NCBI RefSeq assembly: GCF_040436345.1
Contig: NC_133219.1
Span: 19,364,458 to 19,428,457, forward strand
Direction of reading: 5' to 3'
Source: Pagrus major
Taxonomy: Eukaryota; Chordata; Actinopteri; Spariformes; Sparidae
Length of the DNA stretch: 64,000 nucleotides
How positions within the stretch are numbered: the first letter of the stretch is position 1; each line of letters opens with the position of its first letter. A model generated the notes under the pieces. It did not search any database and was not told where the DNA came from. It saw nothing but the letters and a program-made list of their open reading frames with translations. Below are positions 20,596 to 31,246 of this stretch, in pieces. The position numbers and the translations under genes are program-made.

Positions 20596-21109
20596 TATCA
20601 TTAATATTTTGTAATTTATCTTGACTATCTATATTTATATTTAGCCCTCCTAGCCAATCTACCATGAAGTGTCCATCGCCTTTCTTATTTTCAGTTTATC
20701 TGCTGATAACATCCTTTCCAGCTGATTCCAATCAATTCTTTCTCTCTCATGTTTTCACTGAGTTGAATATCATAAACCTCATGCTCTCACTTTTCTTTTA
20801 CTCAAGGTTGAAGGAAAACCACAATAAATTGAGATGGATGCTTTAAAATGTAGGCCTATAATTGCCAGTCGTGACAATGTTAGCTGGTAATGTCATCACA
20901 ATCAAATTGTGGTCCTGGAGTCACCTTTTCTTGTGGGAACTACCATAGAAGCAGATTTACTTAAAGCAGGTGTTCATATGTCTGTCTGTCCCTATTTATT
21001 AGAAATGCAAACACATTGTGACCCTGATGATCAATTCTGCATGTTTTTGCTCTACTAGGCCTCCTAAATGAAACAGACTCCTAGCGACACGCTCTGATGA
21101 TTATGTAGA

Positions 21110-24100
21110 ATGATGGACAACCTGGCAGCAAATAAGAGCAACATACCCTGTCAGTCATGGGCGAGCCAGAATGGCTGGTCCACAGTTTCAGCTCAAGGAT
21201 CCCTCTTCAGTCCACTGTCCAGCTCTCAGCATCTCAGCCTGGACTTGTCCTCTGGCCAAAGACCCTCCTGCGACCACCTGCAGGCATCCCTCCACAGCTG
21301 TATGAGTGACATCAGCACCTTACCGTCCACTCACCGCACTGCCCTGTACGAAACATCTCACAGTAGCAGCAATTCCTCATCCATCGCGCTGTTTGCCAAC
21401 TCTGCTGTCCCGAGTTCCTCCCACAGTATTTCCTTTGCTCAGCAAAACCCTCACATGTCATCAATGCTGCTAACTACAAACCAAGGAAAAAATGTACCCC
21501 CACCATCTCTTCCCCAAACAAACCAAGCTCCACAGCCCTGTAGGCCCCAACAGCTACCACTTCTCTCAACCCAAGGCCATTACAAAGCGTCATTTCAACC
21601 ACCATTCGCCAATCAGGGTTTACCAAACGGTCTTCAAGATCTGCCCAATAGCCTGCCGTCATGTGGACAACAACATGTAAGTACATCTCAAGCTACTTCT
21701 GATGGAGCTAATGTGGAGTTTGTGTCTGGAAACACTCACAGTTGTGCTTCATCCTCTTCTCAGGAGCAGCGTCAGTGGATACCTTCATCACACTGCAGGG
21801 GTAAGTGCTGCTTGTAATACCTTTGTGGTTTGTGGCATGTTCATCTTGTACTGGAGGATGAAAAGCCTCATTAGTGTGGTAAAACATGTTGGGTGTGATG
21901 GATCGATCTAAACCAGGGTGGCCCAAAGTTTTTCTTGAGATTTTGACTAATAATTAGGGATTCTACAAATGTAAAGAACATTTTTTACCCCACAAAAAAT
22001 AAAAAGGCATACAAGGGGATTTATATTATTTGTTTTGGTTTTTCTTTCCTGCAAAAACCGTCTGGTTGTAGTTGTAGTCGTAGTTAGTTGAATCAAGACC
22101 TCTCTAAAAGAGTTTGAACAAAAACTGAACGTTATGATTTTCATGAAAGGAGAATTTATGTCAGGGCTGTTGTGTCATGTATAGGTTTCAGGTAGTGGCT
22201 CCTGTGTTTACATTCATTAATCAGAAGATGTTGTGACAGGTAACAAGTAGGATCATTACAAAAATACCATATCATTAAAAAAAACAATAAAACATCTCAC
22301 CCTACTGATTAGTCACTTATTCAGACAAGCACTGCAGTTCAGATTGCAGAAGTTTTGGATGTTGCCTACAATTTCCTTTCACATTGTTTAACTTAATCGT
22401 CTTTTCCTCAGGAGCTGCTAACAAGTCTGTCCCTGATGCAGCAGCTCATCCTAACAAAGAGCCATCGCAGGGAGGGAACATTTGTCCACCGGTAGGAAAT
22501 TAACAGCACGTTGAGACTAGTATCTACCAAATGATTGTTACCTGTTATCTACCATCATGTGGACATTACCGGGAGAGTTTTATAGGAGATCATTACCTTA
22601 AGATTACACCTTCTAATTTTTAATTTGTTTTGCGCTTATCTGCTTCCAGGCCAACAATGACACACGGCGTACAGTACTTTTACATCAGCGTGCACAACTA
22701 CTTGAACAACTGGCAGAGTTGAATAAACACGTAAGTGTGTGTGTTAATTAAAAAGTCAGTATTATTTTAGATAGTTCCTACATAGTGCTACTGTATGAGT
22801 GTATATATATAACTTAAAATGATAAATTGCTCAAATCCCAGTTATGGATAAGATTAGAGATGAGTCCACACAGTTTCTCTGTTGACATCTCTTCTATCTG
22901 CCTGTTAAGCTGGACTCAATACCTCCAGATGACAGCAGTGATGGGCAGACACCACACACAGCTGTTCAGGTAGGTTAAGATTTTTCAGATGCTGCAGTTC
23001 GATTTGCAATCCAAAAAAAATTCAAATCTAGAATATGTGTAAAAATATTATACTGTTGTTGTCGTCACTTTTAGTCTCTTCCACCAACGGATGACTTGTC
23101 CCAATATGAACAGAATGAGACCAGTGATGCACAGCAGGTTCAGTCAAAGGTAGCTCCTCAATAATTTATTTTATAAACATGAATGACGGCTCCTTTCATA
23201 GATCCATTCATGCTATCATATAAATGATAGTCAAGGTACCTGACTGTTACATTTTTAGAGTTCCTTGTCACCTTTTCACTGTTCTGTTTTTCAGTCACAG
23301 TCACAACTTTCAGCGGATTGTTCATCACCTGTATCCTACGATGAACAGAATGAAACCTTTGATACACCAGAGGATCCAATGTCAGAGGCAGAATCAGTGG
23401 TACTTACCTCTATTTTTTCTGTTTGTTTCTTTAATCCCTAACAAATGGCACATTTACATGTTCTTAGTATTAGTGTCAAGCAGATGATCATTTCGGAGTG
23501 TGTGATGTATCAGAGCATAACCCATAGTCATTTTTGGGTATGTTCTCTTGGCTATGTTGCATTTATTTGTTACGCCCTGTAAACATTAGTGGCCGATCAC
23601 ACCAAGCTACGCTGCTCGAAATGCATTGCCAGTAAAACGATTCTTTTCCTATGGTTCAGGTGTCTCTCATGCACTCCTCTCTAGTGCCATTTTAGTAGTG
23701 GTTTTTACACATGCATAAAATAATATTCTTAACTTTTCAGCAAGAGGCATGGAGGCCTGAATACAAACTTAACATACATTAATTAATGAAATACTTAAGT
23801 AGAATTAAGATGAATTATACATCTTTTAAAAACAAATCTCTTAAATTAAATGTGGTGAGTTAGCATAGAGATATTTGTGTCTTTGTAAAAAAAAAATTAA
23901 ATAGAACACTTCATTTTTTTTTTCTTTCAGAAAAAAGAAAACACCTCAGCTGAGGATGGCAGTGATCTTGATTACATTCCTGAAAGTAATGGGGACTTCT
24001 CTGATTTCCAATCTGACAGTAGCTCTTCAGATGAATCCAGTCACAGCAAGCCCGCCACCCCCACAGATGAAAGACCTTCTCTCCCAGAGGAAAGAAGAGA

Positions 24101-27100
24101 CAAATCAGGAGGTTCTTTGTTCAAGGCCAAAAGTGTCAGTCTTCCAAAACAGATATGTGCAACTAATCTGAAGAAGTCCTCTGAAACTGTAGTGTTGCCC
24201 AGTATGAATACTAAAGAACAGCGTCATTATGACAGGAGGAATTATTGTGTATTCTGCTCTAAGCCATTATCCAAAATGGCACGACATTTAGTGCAGGCCC
24301 ACAGCGACAAAAGAGAGGTTGCAGCTGCTTTTCAGTATCCCATAAAATCCAGAGAAAGACAAAAGATATGGAACAGACTAATAAATCAAGGAAACTTTGC
24401 TCATAATAAAAAGGTCTTGAGAAGTGGGAAGGGCCAGCTTGCCGTTAGAAAAAGACCAAATTACGCTAGACAAGCCAGAGACTTTCTTCATTGCCTTCAC
24501 TGTCGAGGCCTTTATATGAAGAATGCCTTGTTCCGACACGTGAAGTTGTGCCCAGAGAGAGGGAAGAATGGAAATGAATCAAGGGTCGGAAGAAATCGTA
24601 TTGCAGTACGCTGTGTGCTTGAAGCTTCAGACGACCTTGGCATAACCGATGGTTTTAAAAGCATTCTCACCAAGATGACTTACAATGATGTGACACAAAC
24701 TATCATAGATGACAAGGTTCTCTTGCAGTTTGGTGAGCTGTTGTTCAATCATTACGGATCTGATGTGAAGAAGCATGAATATATAAGACAAAACCTTCGT
24801 CAGATAGCAAGACTTGTACTCGAAGCTAAAAAAATAACCCCTCTTAAGAAACTGGAGGACTTCTTTCTCCCTTCAAGCTTCCCACATGTGGTGTCTGCAG
24901 TGAATGTGCTGGCAGGCTACGATCCAGAAAACAAAAGGTACCGTATTCCCTCCCTTGCCATCAAGCTTGGCTACCACCTACAGAAGACCTGTGGTATTGT
25001 CAAGGATAATGCAGTTAAGAGTGGTAATGAAACTTTGGCAGAATCTGCACAGAGCTTTCTCTCAGTTTACCAGAAAAAATGGAACAAGCTCGTTTCTTCA
25101 GGTGCATTGTCATCCCTGAGAGAAACTAAATCAAACACAGACAAGAAGGTGCCTTTTGCTCAAGATGTAAAGCGCCTGAGTTTCCACATGGAGAATGTTC
25201 ATCTTCTTGCTGAGAAAAAACTCAGAGACAATCCCTCCACAGAAAACTACACTGCTCTGGCCAAGGTAATACTCGCTCGAACAATAATTTTCAACAGGAG
25301 AAGAGCCACAGATGTATCGTCGCTGCAACTAAAGGATTTCATGTCATGGAAGCAGTCAGAGTTGCATGCTGGCATGGAGTTCTCGGTGTCAGACTTGGAA
25401 AGAACCTTGTGTGGGTTCTTCCCTAGAGTTGACATACGGGGAAACTGTGGAAGGATGTTTCCTGTGTTACTAAAACCAGCATTTGTGTCTGCTATGGAGC
25501 TTTTAGTAGAAGTTCGCGAGACATGTGGAGTCCCCAGTGAGAATCCCTTCCTGTTCGGCCGACCACAGGCAATGTGTTACTACAATGGATCGGATTGCAT
25601 CCAAAAATATGTCAAAGAATGTGGAGTTGAAGACACTGAAGCGCTGACAGCTCCAAAGATCAGGAAGCATTACGCAACAATGGTACAGCTGATAACCCTG
25701 GATGAAAATGAGGCCGACCAAATTTTAGGCCCTAATAATCAAGTCAGAGCGCTGCGACAGAACAGCAGCATGCAGCTGGATGACATCGAAATAGACTTTG
25801 ATGGTAAGAATATTTTATTTGTTTTAGATGATTCTGATGTGAATTAAGTTTTACATAGTTTGAGATTAAATGCAGGATTTATAAAGGTTGTCAGTCTGTT
25901 GTTAAACCAACAAACGGTGGCACATGATAACCAGAAAATGAACAAAGATATTGGAACCCAAAACTTGTCTTAGTGCCATATTGTGGCTCACTCATTCTCT
26001 GGCTTTTTCTGCAATAATATAAGCGTGTGTTTGTGTAAATATGTGTATAGAGTATGTAGATGGGATATGTAAAGGAAGACGTTCTCTTTTTGTTCAATGC
26101 AGAGGGATTACAGCCTGCAAGAGGAGAACGAGGTGGATCATGGAATCGCAATCAGCGTCCCAGCGCACGCCATGTCAATTCAGGCAAAAAATGTAGAAAT
26201 GGTGATTATTAACAGTCATACTAACTTTTTTTTTTTTTTTAAGTATGGGCCACTTTGGCTGAAATTGTTTTAATCAGAAATCTGCATATGGGAATAATTA
26301 AAACTTTTCATGAATATTTTGATTTAAAAAAATGTAATTTGAATACCAAACATTGCATTCATGCTGATCAAAGGAGAGTTGGTGTCAAAGCATGACATCA
26401 AATCAATATGGATGGTGAAGATGGACAGGATTTAGGGTTTGGACAGTGCGAAGAGTGGGGCAGTAATGACAATAAGATCTGTCTTGAACAAACATTTGTG
26501 CTGGGCTCAGACGACACAAATTTTTGGAACCTAATCAATTAACCACATAAGGAGAAACTTACAGATGTGAGATGCAAGAACTGGAGGCAAGATTTTACTC
26601 TCCGTTTAAAATCATGTCAGCAGTAGTTTGCTAGCTAACGTCAGCCTCAAGGGCTAGGGCGCAACACCATCAGCTGCTTTGGGATGTCATGTTGGAAATT
26701 ATCAGGGCAGCCTGATGAGTCTGCCAGCAGTCAGTGAGGTTTAATACTGGATCTGTAAACCCTTCACACTACCAGAGAACATCGGTGCTTACCAAAGCCC
26801 GGGACCAGATTTCTCCTCCAATTGTCGGGAGATGTGAATCAAGGATAATTAGGACCAAAACTCTATTTGAACCTTAAGATGAAGACATTTCACTGTGTTA
26901 TCTTAAAGAATCTTTTTAGGGTTTGTTTTTTTAGTAATGGCACAAGTTCACTCTTTTCTCTTTTACCCTACAGGTGCCCAAATGAGCAGCAAACATAAAT
27001 GGCAGGAAGCAGAGGTTCTTGCTGTTGAGAGACACATGATGCGTTTCATTAAAGGTCACAAAATCCCTCAGAAAGACGACTGCATTCAGTGTCTTGAGGC

Positions 27101-29179
27101 TGAGCCAGATGCACTGAGGACCCGTTCATGGAAAGGTGTGAAGGACTACGTCAGAAACAGGATAACTTCCCTAAAACATGATAGAAAATGTGGTGCGAAA
27201 GACACTGTCGCACAGACATCAAAAAAGACCAGGAAGCATGAAACAACGACACCACAGCTGATGAACCTGGATGGAAGTGAGGCGGGCCAAACTGTAGGTG
27301 CTGATAATCAAGTCCAACAACTGCGACAGAACAACTGCGTGCAGCAGGATAACGTTGAAATGGACTGTAATGGTAACAATTTGTCTTTATATTTTCTTTA
27401 TATATTCCCCTTGAGCAACTCCTTTTATACAAAATTAACTTTAAATCATACATCATAGTTTTGAGATTAGCATTGCAAAAAACTTCTTGAATGGACGTTA
27501 AAACATGACCTCTATCGAATAACTTACATTGGTCAATTTAATCTGGTGTCATAAGGCAAATAAGTGGAAATCAGTGCTGTGATCTATTAGAAGCATATTT
27601 TGTTCTAGTTGTTGAATTTCTAAATTCATAAATCTAACGCTCTAACAAAAAAGAAAAAAATCCAGTGTCTGTGGCTCTCAGAGGCCTTGAATAAACACAT
27701 TCAATCATTTCATTAGGCCTGAATAAAATGATTGGATGACTTAAATGCCTGTCTACATACATATCTTACTACCTGAGTGCGCTCATCGTGCATGACCGGC
27801 GTCTTCCACAATGCTTGATGGATATTTTGCCAAAGCTATTAGTGAGCTAGTAGCACAAAAATGGCAGAAAACATGCAGCCTGTAATTCCCGATACTAACA
27901 TGCTCACTTGACAGCTGTAAGTAATAACAAGCCATTTCCGTTTTTTACTTTCATTGTGTGTGTGTGTTTTCTTAGATGTGAATGAGATATAAGGTAGTTT
28001 CATATGGTTAGTGATGACAACAATGCGCTGCTCTTGGAGGGGTGGCTTTGGAGGGAGGCCTGACTGGAGGTGGTGGGATTTTTTTTTTTCATTTAGATGT
28101 GTTCAAAATCTAGCTTGCTCCTGCTCGTTTGTCTAAGATCAACCCAAACAGTAATATAATTTAATGACTCAAGATCTTGAGGGCAAACCAAATGTTGTAA
28201 CGCAGACCTTTCTGGGTGAAAAGAACAGAGGGTGACCAGTATCCTGAGAGGCCACTGATTAAAATGTGTGTCGTTCATGTATATGGCAGAACGGTGACCA
28301 CAAAATGGCTTTTGAACAAGAATTGAACCTTGTCTGGGTGCTGCACTGTGGCTCACTTATTTCTCTGGGTTTTATGCAGTTATATAAGTGGTTGTGTGTG
28401 AATGTGTGGATACATTATGTAAATAGGAAATGTGAAAGAAGACTTTCTCCTTTTGTCTTCAATGCAGAGAGATTTACACCCGCAAGAGGACGACAAGCTG
28501 CATCATGGAATCACAGTCAGCATGCGGGTGCACACTATGGCCAAGCAGAGATTTATCACGACCAAGCACATGGAGCAACAACACGGGCCACAATGACTGC
28601 ACCTCAAAAATCTGTCAACTCAGGCAAAAAAGGTAGAAATGGTGATCATTAACAGTCATTCCATACATTTCCTTTATTTTTTTTTTAAGTTAAACAAACT
28701 TATGTTTGATAAACAATAACAGTAGTCGTTTGAAAGATTTAAATGTCTAGTGTGTTTTATAGTAGAACAAAAATTAGAAGGCTGAGTAAAGAAATAGAGC
28801 ACTGTGCAATTAAAGGTTCTTGTTGATTGTTTTTAATATTTTTTTATTATTTGAGATGGCACAAATTCACTCTTTTCCCTTTTACCCTACAGGTGCCCAA
28901 AATAGCGGTGTACATAAATGGCAAGAAGCAGAGGTTCTTGCTGTTGAAAGACACATGATGCGCTTTATTAAAGGACACAAGGTCCCTCAGAAAGACGACT
29001 GCATTCAGTGTCTTGAGGCTGAGCCAGAAGCACTGGGGACCCGTTCATGGAAAGGTGTAAAGGACTACGTCAGAAACAGGATAACTTCCCTAAAAAGACA
29101 AAAAGGAAGTTCCAAAGCTACGTCCACAAACAGTAACTGGTCTGGCCAAGTGGAATCACAATCTTATTGGACCAATTGA
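21110..29179 (+). CDS. Chimeric gene: Sec24-like N-terminus + zinc fingers + degenerate tyrosine recombinase + duplicated KW domain
   Basis: Eleven coding exons join with consistent phase into 1301 codons: 21110-21800, 22412-22491, 22650-22730, 22910-22969, 23075-23149, 23295-23399, 23931-25803, 26103-26192, 26974-27372, 28468-28632, 28893-29179. Exons 1-2 are paralogous to the first coding exons of the sec24-like gene (31247-32313). Exons 3-6 and the start of exon 7 are short, acidic and Ser-rich. Exon 7 holds a C2H2 finger (YCVFC...H...H, about residue 470), a C2HC finger (CLHC...H...C) and a recombinase-like core with NRRRATDVSSLQLKDF and IRKHYATM, but it lacks the GH...Y segment that carries the catalytic tyrosine in relatives. 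Exons 9 and 11 each encode KWQEAEVLAVERHMMRFIKG followed by RSWKGVKDYVRNRITSLK. Exon 7-type proteins abound in fish and are probably transposon-derived. DNA binding in the nucleus is inferred; the function is unknown. The Sec24 part lacks every coat domain. No stops or frame breaks. Confidence 0.78.
25608..27372 (+). repeat. Intragenic cassette, unit 1 (recombinase tail, linker exon, KW exon) and junction
   Basis: The recombinase tail at 25608-25803 (KECGVEDTEALTAPKIRKHY through LRQNSSMQLDDIEIDFDG) is repeated at about 27178-27372, fused in frame to the end of the first KW exon (RKCGAKDTVAQTSKKTRKH through LRQNNCVQQDNVEMDCNG). The fusion point lies about at SLK of the KW exon. This is what unequal crossing-over between exon 7 and a KW exon would leave. 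Confidence 0.85.
27178..29110 (+). repeat. Intragenic cassette, unit 2
   Basis: It has the same order as unit 1: recombinase tail (27178-27372), linker exon (28468-28632, matching 26103-26192 in PARG...SWN and VNSGKK) and KW exon (28893-29179, matching 26974-27170). Intronic sequence before the linker exon is also shared (26000-26102 with 28360-28467), as is the sequence just before both KW exons. The intron before the KW exon is about 780 bases in unit 1 and about 260 in unit 2. Confidence 0.85.
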
Positions 29180-29709
29180 AAGTGAAGAGACAGACCGGAA
29201 ACGATGGGGAGAGAGAAGAGAGCATGACAGGCCACAAAGGTCGCTGCTGTAATCGAACTGTGGAGGTCTAGCTCAGCTATCAAGGCACTCTGGAACCACA
29301 GCAGAGTGTTGGGCATTTTCACCACTTGTAGTTCTGATATGTTGTCAAAGGCAAAATCTGTTTTGTGCACCTTTTCCTTTTTGCAACATTGTTAGTGTTT
29401 CAGTCCATTAAGATTGCCATGGATAGACTGATATTTGAACATTTTTATTTTTGTGTGTTATGGTTTGTAGTTGTTCTGTTATTTTGCACAGTATATCTTT
29501 CACCATTTCATTGTATCAAGTTCATTTGGACAGAGACAGCTCATATATACTGACTAATTATTTACAGATTTAGCTAAATGATTGCTAATTAAGTTTTTTT
29601 CCGCAAATTGACCTCTGTGACCAATTTATCTAGTATACTGTATTTCGTTACTCTGTTTGGTACACTGCTATACTTTAATTTGTTGGATTTTGTATAACAA
29701 TTTACCACC

Positions 29710-29715
29710 AATAAA
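29710..29715 (+). promoter_or_regulatory. Polyadenylation signal of the chimeric gene
   Basis: AATAAA about 530 bases after the stop codon at 29179, the first such hexamer in a suitable place. This makes a 3' UTR of roughly 0.55 kb. Confidence 0.55.
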
Positions 29716-30029
29716 GTGCCCAGAATAATCTTGGAATTCATTTGTGAACAAATGCAAAGGTTACCTGTATTCCACTCGTAAAATGATGAACTCATGGTAT
29801 TTCAGTGATTTGTTCACCACGTCAGGCCTCATCTCTGGCATGTATGTACAAATGACAGGCATAAAGGCAGTTGTGGATGAAGTGACCAGATATTGTACTG
29901 ATGTACTAGCAGCACACTGTACTTAAAGTACCCAAAGTAAAAGTAATCATTGGGAAGCAGAACTGCTCCTGGTCTACTGGTAGATCCACCAGTACACCAT
30001 CTTTATGGTCCACTTAAATAAACACAGTA

Positions 30030-30194
30030 TACCTTTAACCAAATATAAACAAAGTAAAACAGTATGAAATTGTGTTGCTCTTTAAGGTCAGATTGTTTAT
30101 TCAGTCATGATAATGAAGAGGGTTTGTTTAGGCACTAAAAGTCTTGCTCTTCGGATTAAAATTTCACCCCCAAAACTACATCATGCACCTTTAA
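30030..30194. mobile_element. TTAA-type miniature element, right half
   Basis: It shares ATATAAACAAA, AGTATGAAATTGTGTT, TTTATTCAGTCA and the end CAAAACTACATCATGCACCT with the element at 13067-13364. The left half is missing. Confidence 0.6.
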
Positions 30195-30400
30195 CAGACT
30201 TTGTGTAAAATCTTAATCTGATAAGTAATTATAGCTGCAATATTTTCTTCTGAAATATTAAAATTGTACTGATAGTAACGCAGACAGAAACTGAACTGTA
30301 ATTTATTAAAGAAACTCAGTATAATTTAGGAAGTACTAGATTAAAGCTTTTTACTTCGTATTAAATTGTATTTTTTTTTCTTTAACCGTGGCTGGCTTGT

Positions 30401-30701
30401 TTTTATTTTGAAAGGGCAGGCGGAAATGCGTTGTCGTGAATCTTGCTAGCATGATGCTAACACTGCAGCAAAAGGCTCAGGTTTATGAACGTAGCCGGTT
30501 GTGTGGTGGCTAAAATCTTAAAGTAACTCATGATACAGTTTGTTATCATGGAAGTTAACGCCACTGTAACGTAAAGACGAGCTAAACAACACGTTTCATC
30601 CTGTCCGGAGTGTTTCTCTTCCGTCGCAGAGGGGGAAATGAAGACGTTAACGTCAGGGACGTTGACAGACAGGTGCCGCACGCAAAGCTCCGTGTCCAAA
30701 G
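30401..30701 (+). promoter_or_regulatory. Promoter and candidate first non-coding exon of the sec24-like gene
   Basis: A CpG-containing region with TTATTTTGAAA followed by GCGGAAATG, the same arrangement as at the other promoters in the window. A donor-like AAAG/GTATCG ends at about 30701 and another (GACAG/GTGCCG) lies near 30671. The first coding exon acceptor is at 31196. Confidence 0.5.
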
Positions 30702-30983
30702 GTATCGACTCATCTTATATTACTTAACATAAGACTGTTTCCTTCAGATGTTGGTGTTTTTTTTATCTCAACCTGTCTATTTATGAGGAGCCGCTGGTTG
30801 CCCAGTGGTCATGCCGATGCGTTCACATGATGCCATGATACCTCTGTGTTATTGAACTAGCGTTAGCTGACGACAGAATAGCATCGAATAAGCTACTTTA
30901 CCATAATGATTTTTCGACAGTGTGCTATCATAAGCAAGAGTTTAGATCATGTTTTTATTTCTGTTAACCAGGTGGTATGACAG

Positions 30984-31031
30984 CTAACTACTATAGTCAC
31001 AAGATTCTGATCTTGTGACTATAGTAGTTAG
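30984..31031. repeat. Perfect 22-bp inverted repeat with a 4-base loop
   Basis: The left arm (30984-31005) begins CTAACTACTATAGTC, and the right arm (31010-31031) is its exact reverse complement, separated by TCTG. It lies in the presumed first intron of the sec24-like gene. Confidence 0.92.
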
Positions 31032-31246
31032 TAGTTAGCGTTGTCAAAGATGAGAAATAACACCAAAAAAAGCTTAATTTGGCTAGTTATGTGCAAGTGA
31101 CCACTGTCAGGAGGCTATCGGCCTGTCTCAGAAGAGAGCTGAGCATCACATCACGATCCTGATGGTCCATTCTGCATGTTTGTGTTGCCTCGCTAGATCC
31201 CGCCTCCGAGGAGAGACACACCTATCAGTGATGGTTATGGAAGACG

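Larger units (their letters stand above)
18823..21058 (+). other. Presumed first intron of the chimeric gene
   Basis: No coding segment is supported. It holds a cluster of GCTAAC/GTTAGC and GCTAGC palindromes at 18955-19075 and two members of one miniature-element family (19590-19959 and 20274-20595). Confidence 0.5.

Noticed and set aside
21110-21817. A stand-alone 235-residue protein ending at 21817
   Set aside because: A GTAAGT donor at 21801 with the same phase as the sec24 paralogue, and a consistent chain of downstream exons, argue that the stop at 21815-21817 is intronic.
25891-26151. Minus-strand frame in the intron after the recombinase exon
   Set aside because: Overlaps the duplicated intron and linker exon of the chimeric gene on the other strand.
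30457-30699. 80-codon minus-strand frame over the sec24 promoter
   Set aside because: A CpG-rich promoter gives open frames by chance. A divergent transcript is possible but not supported.
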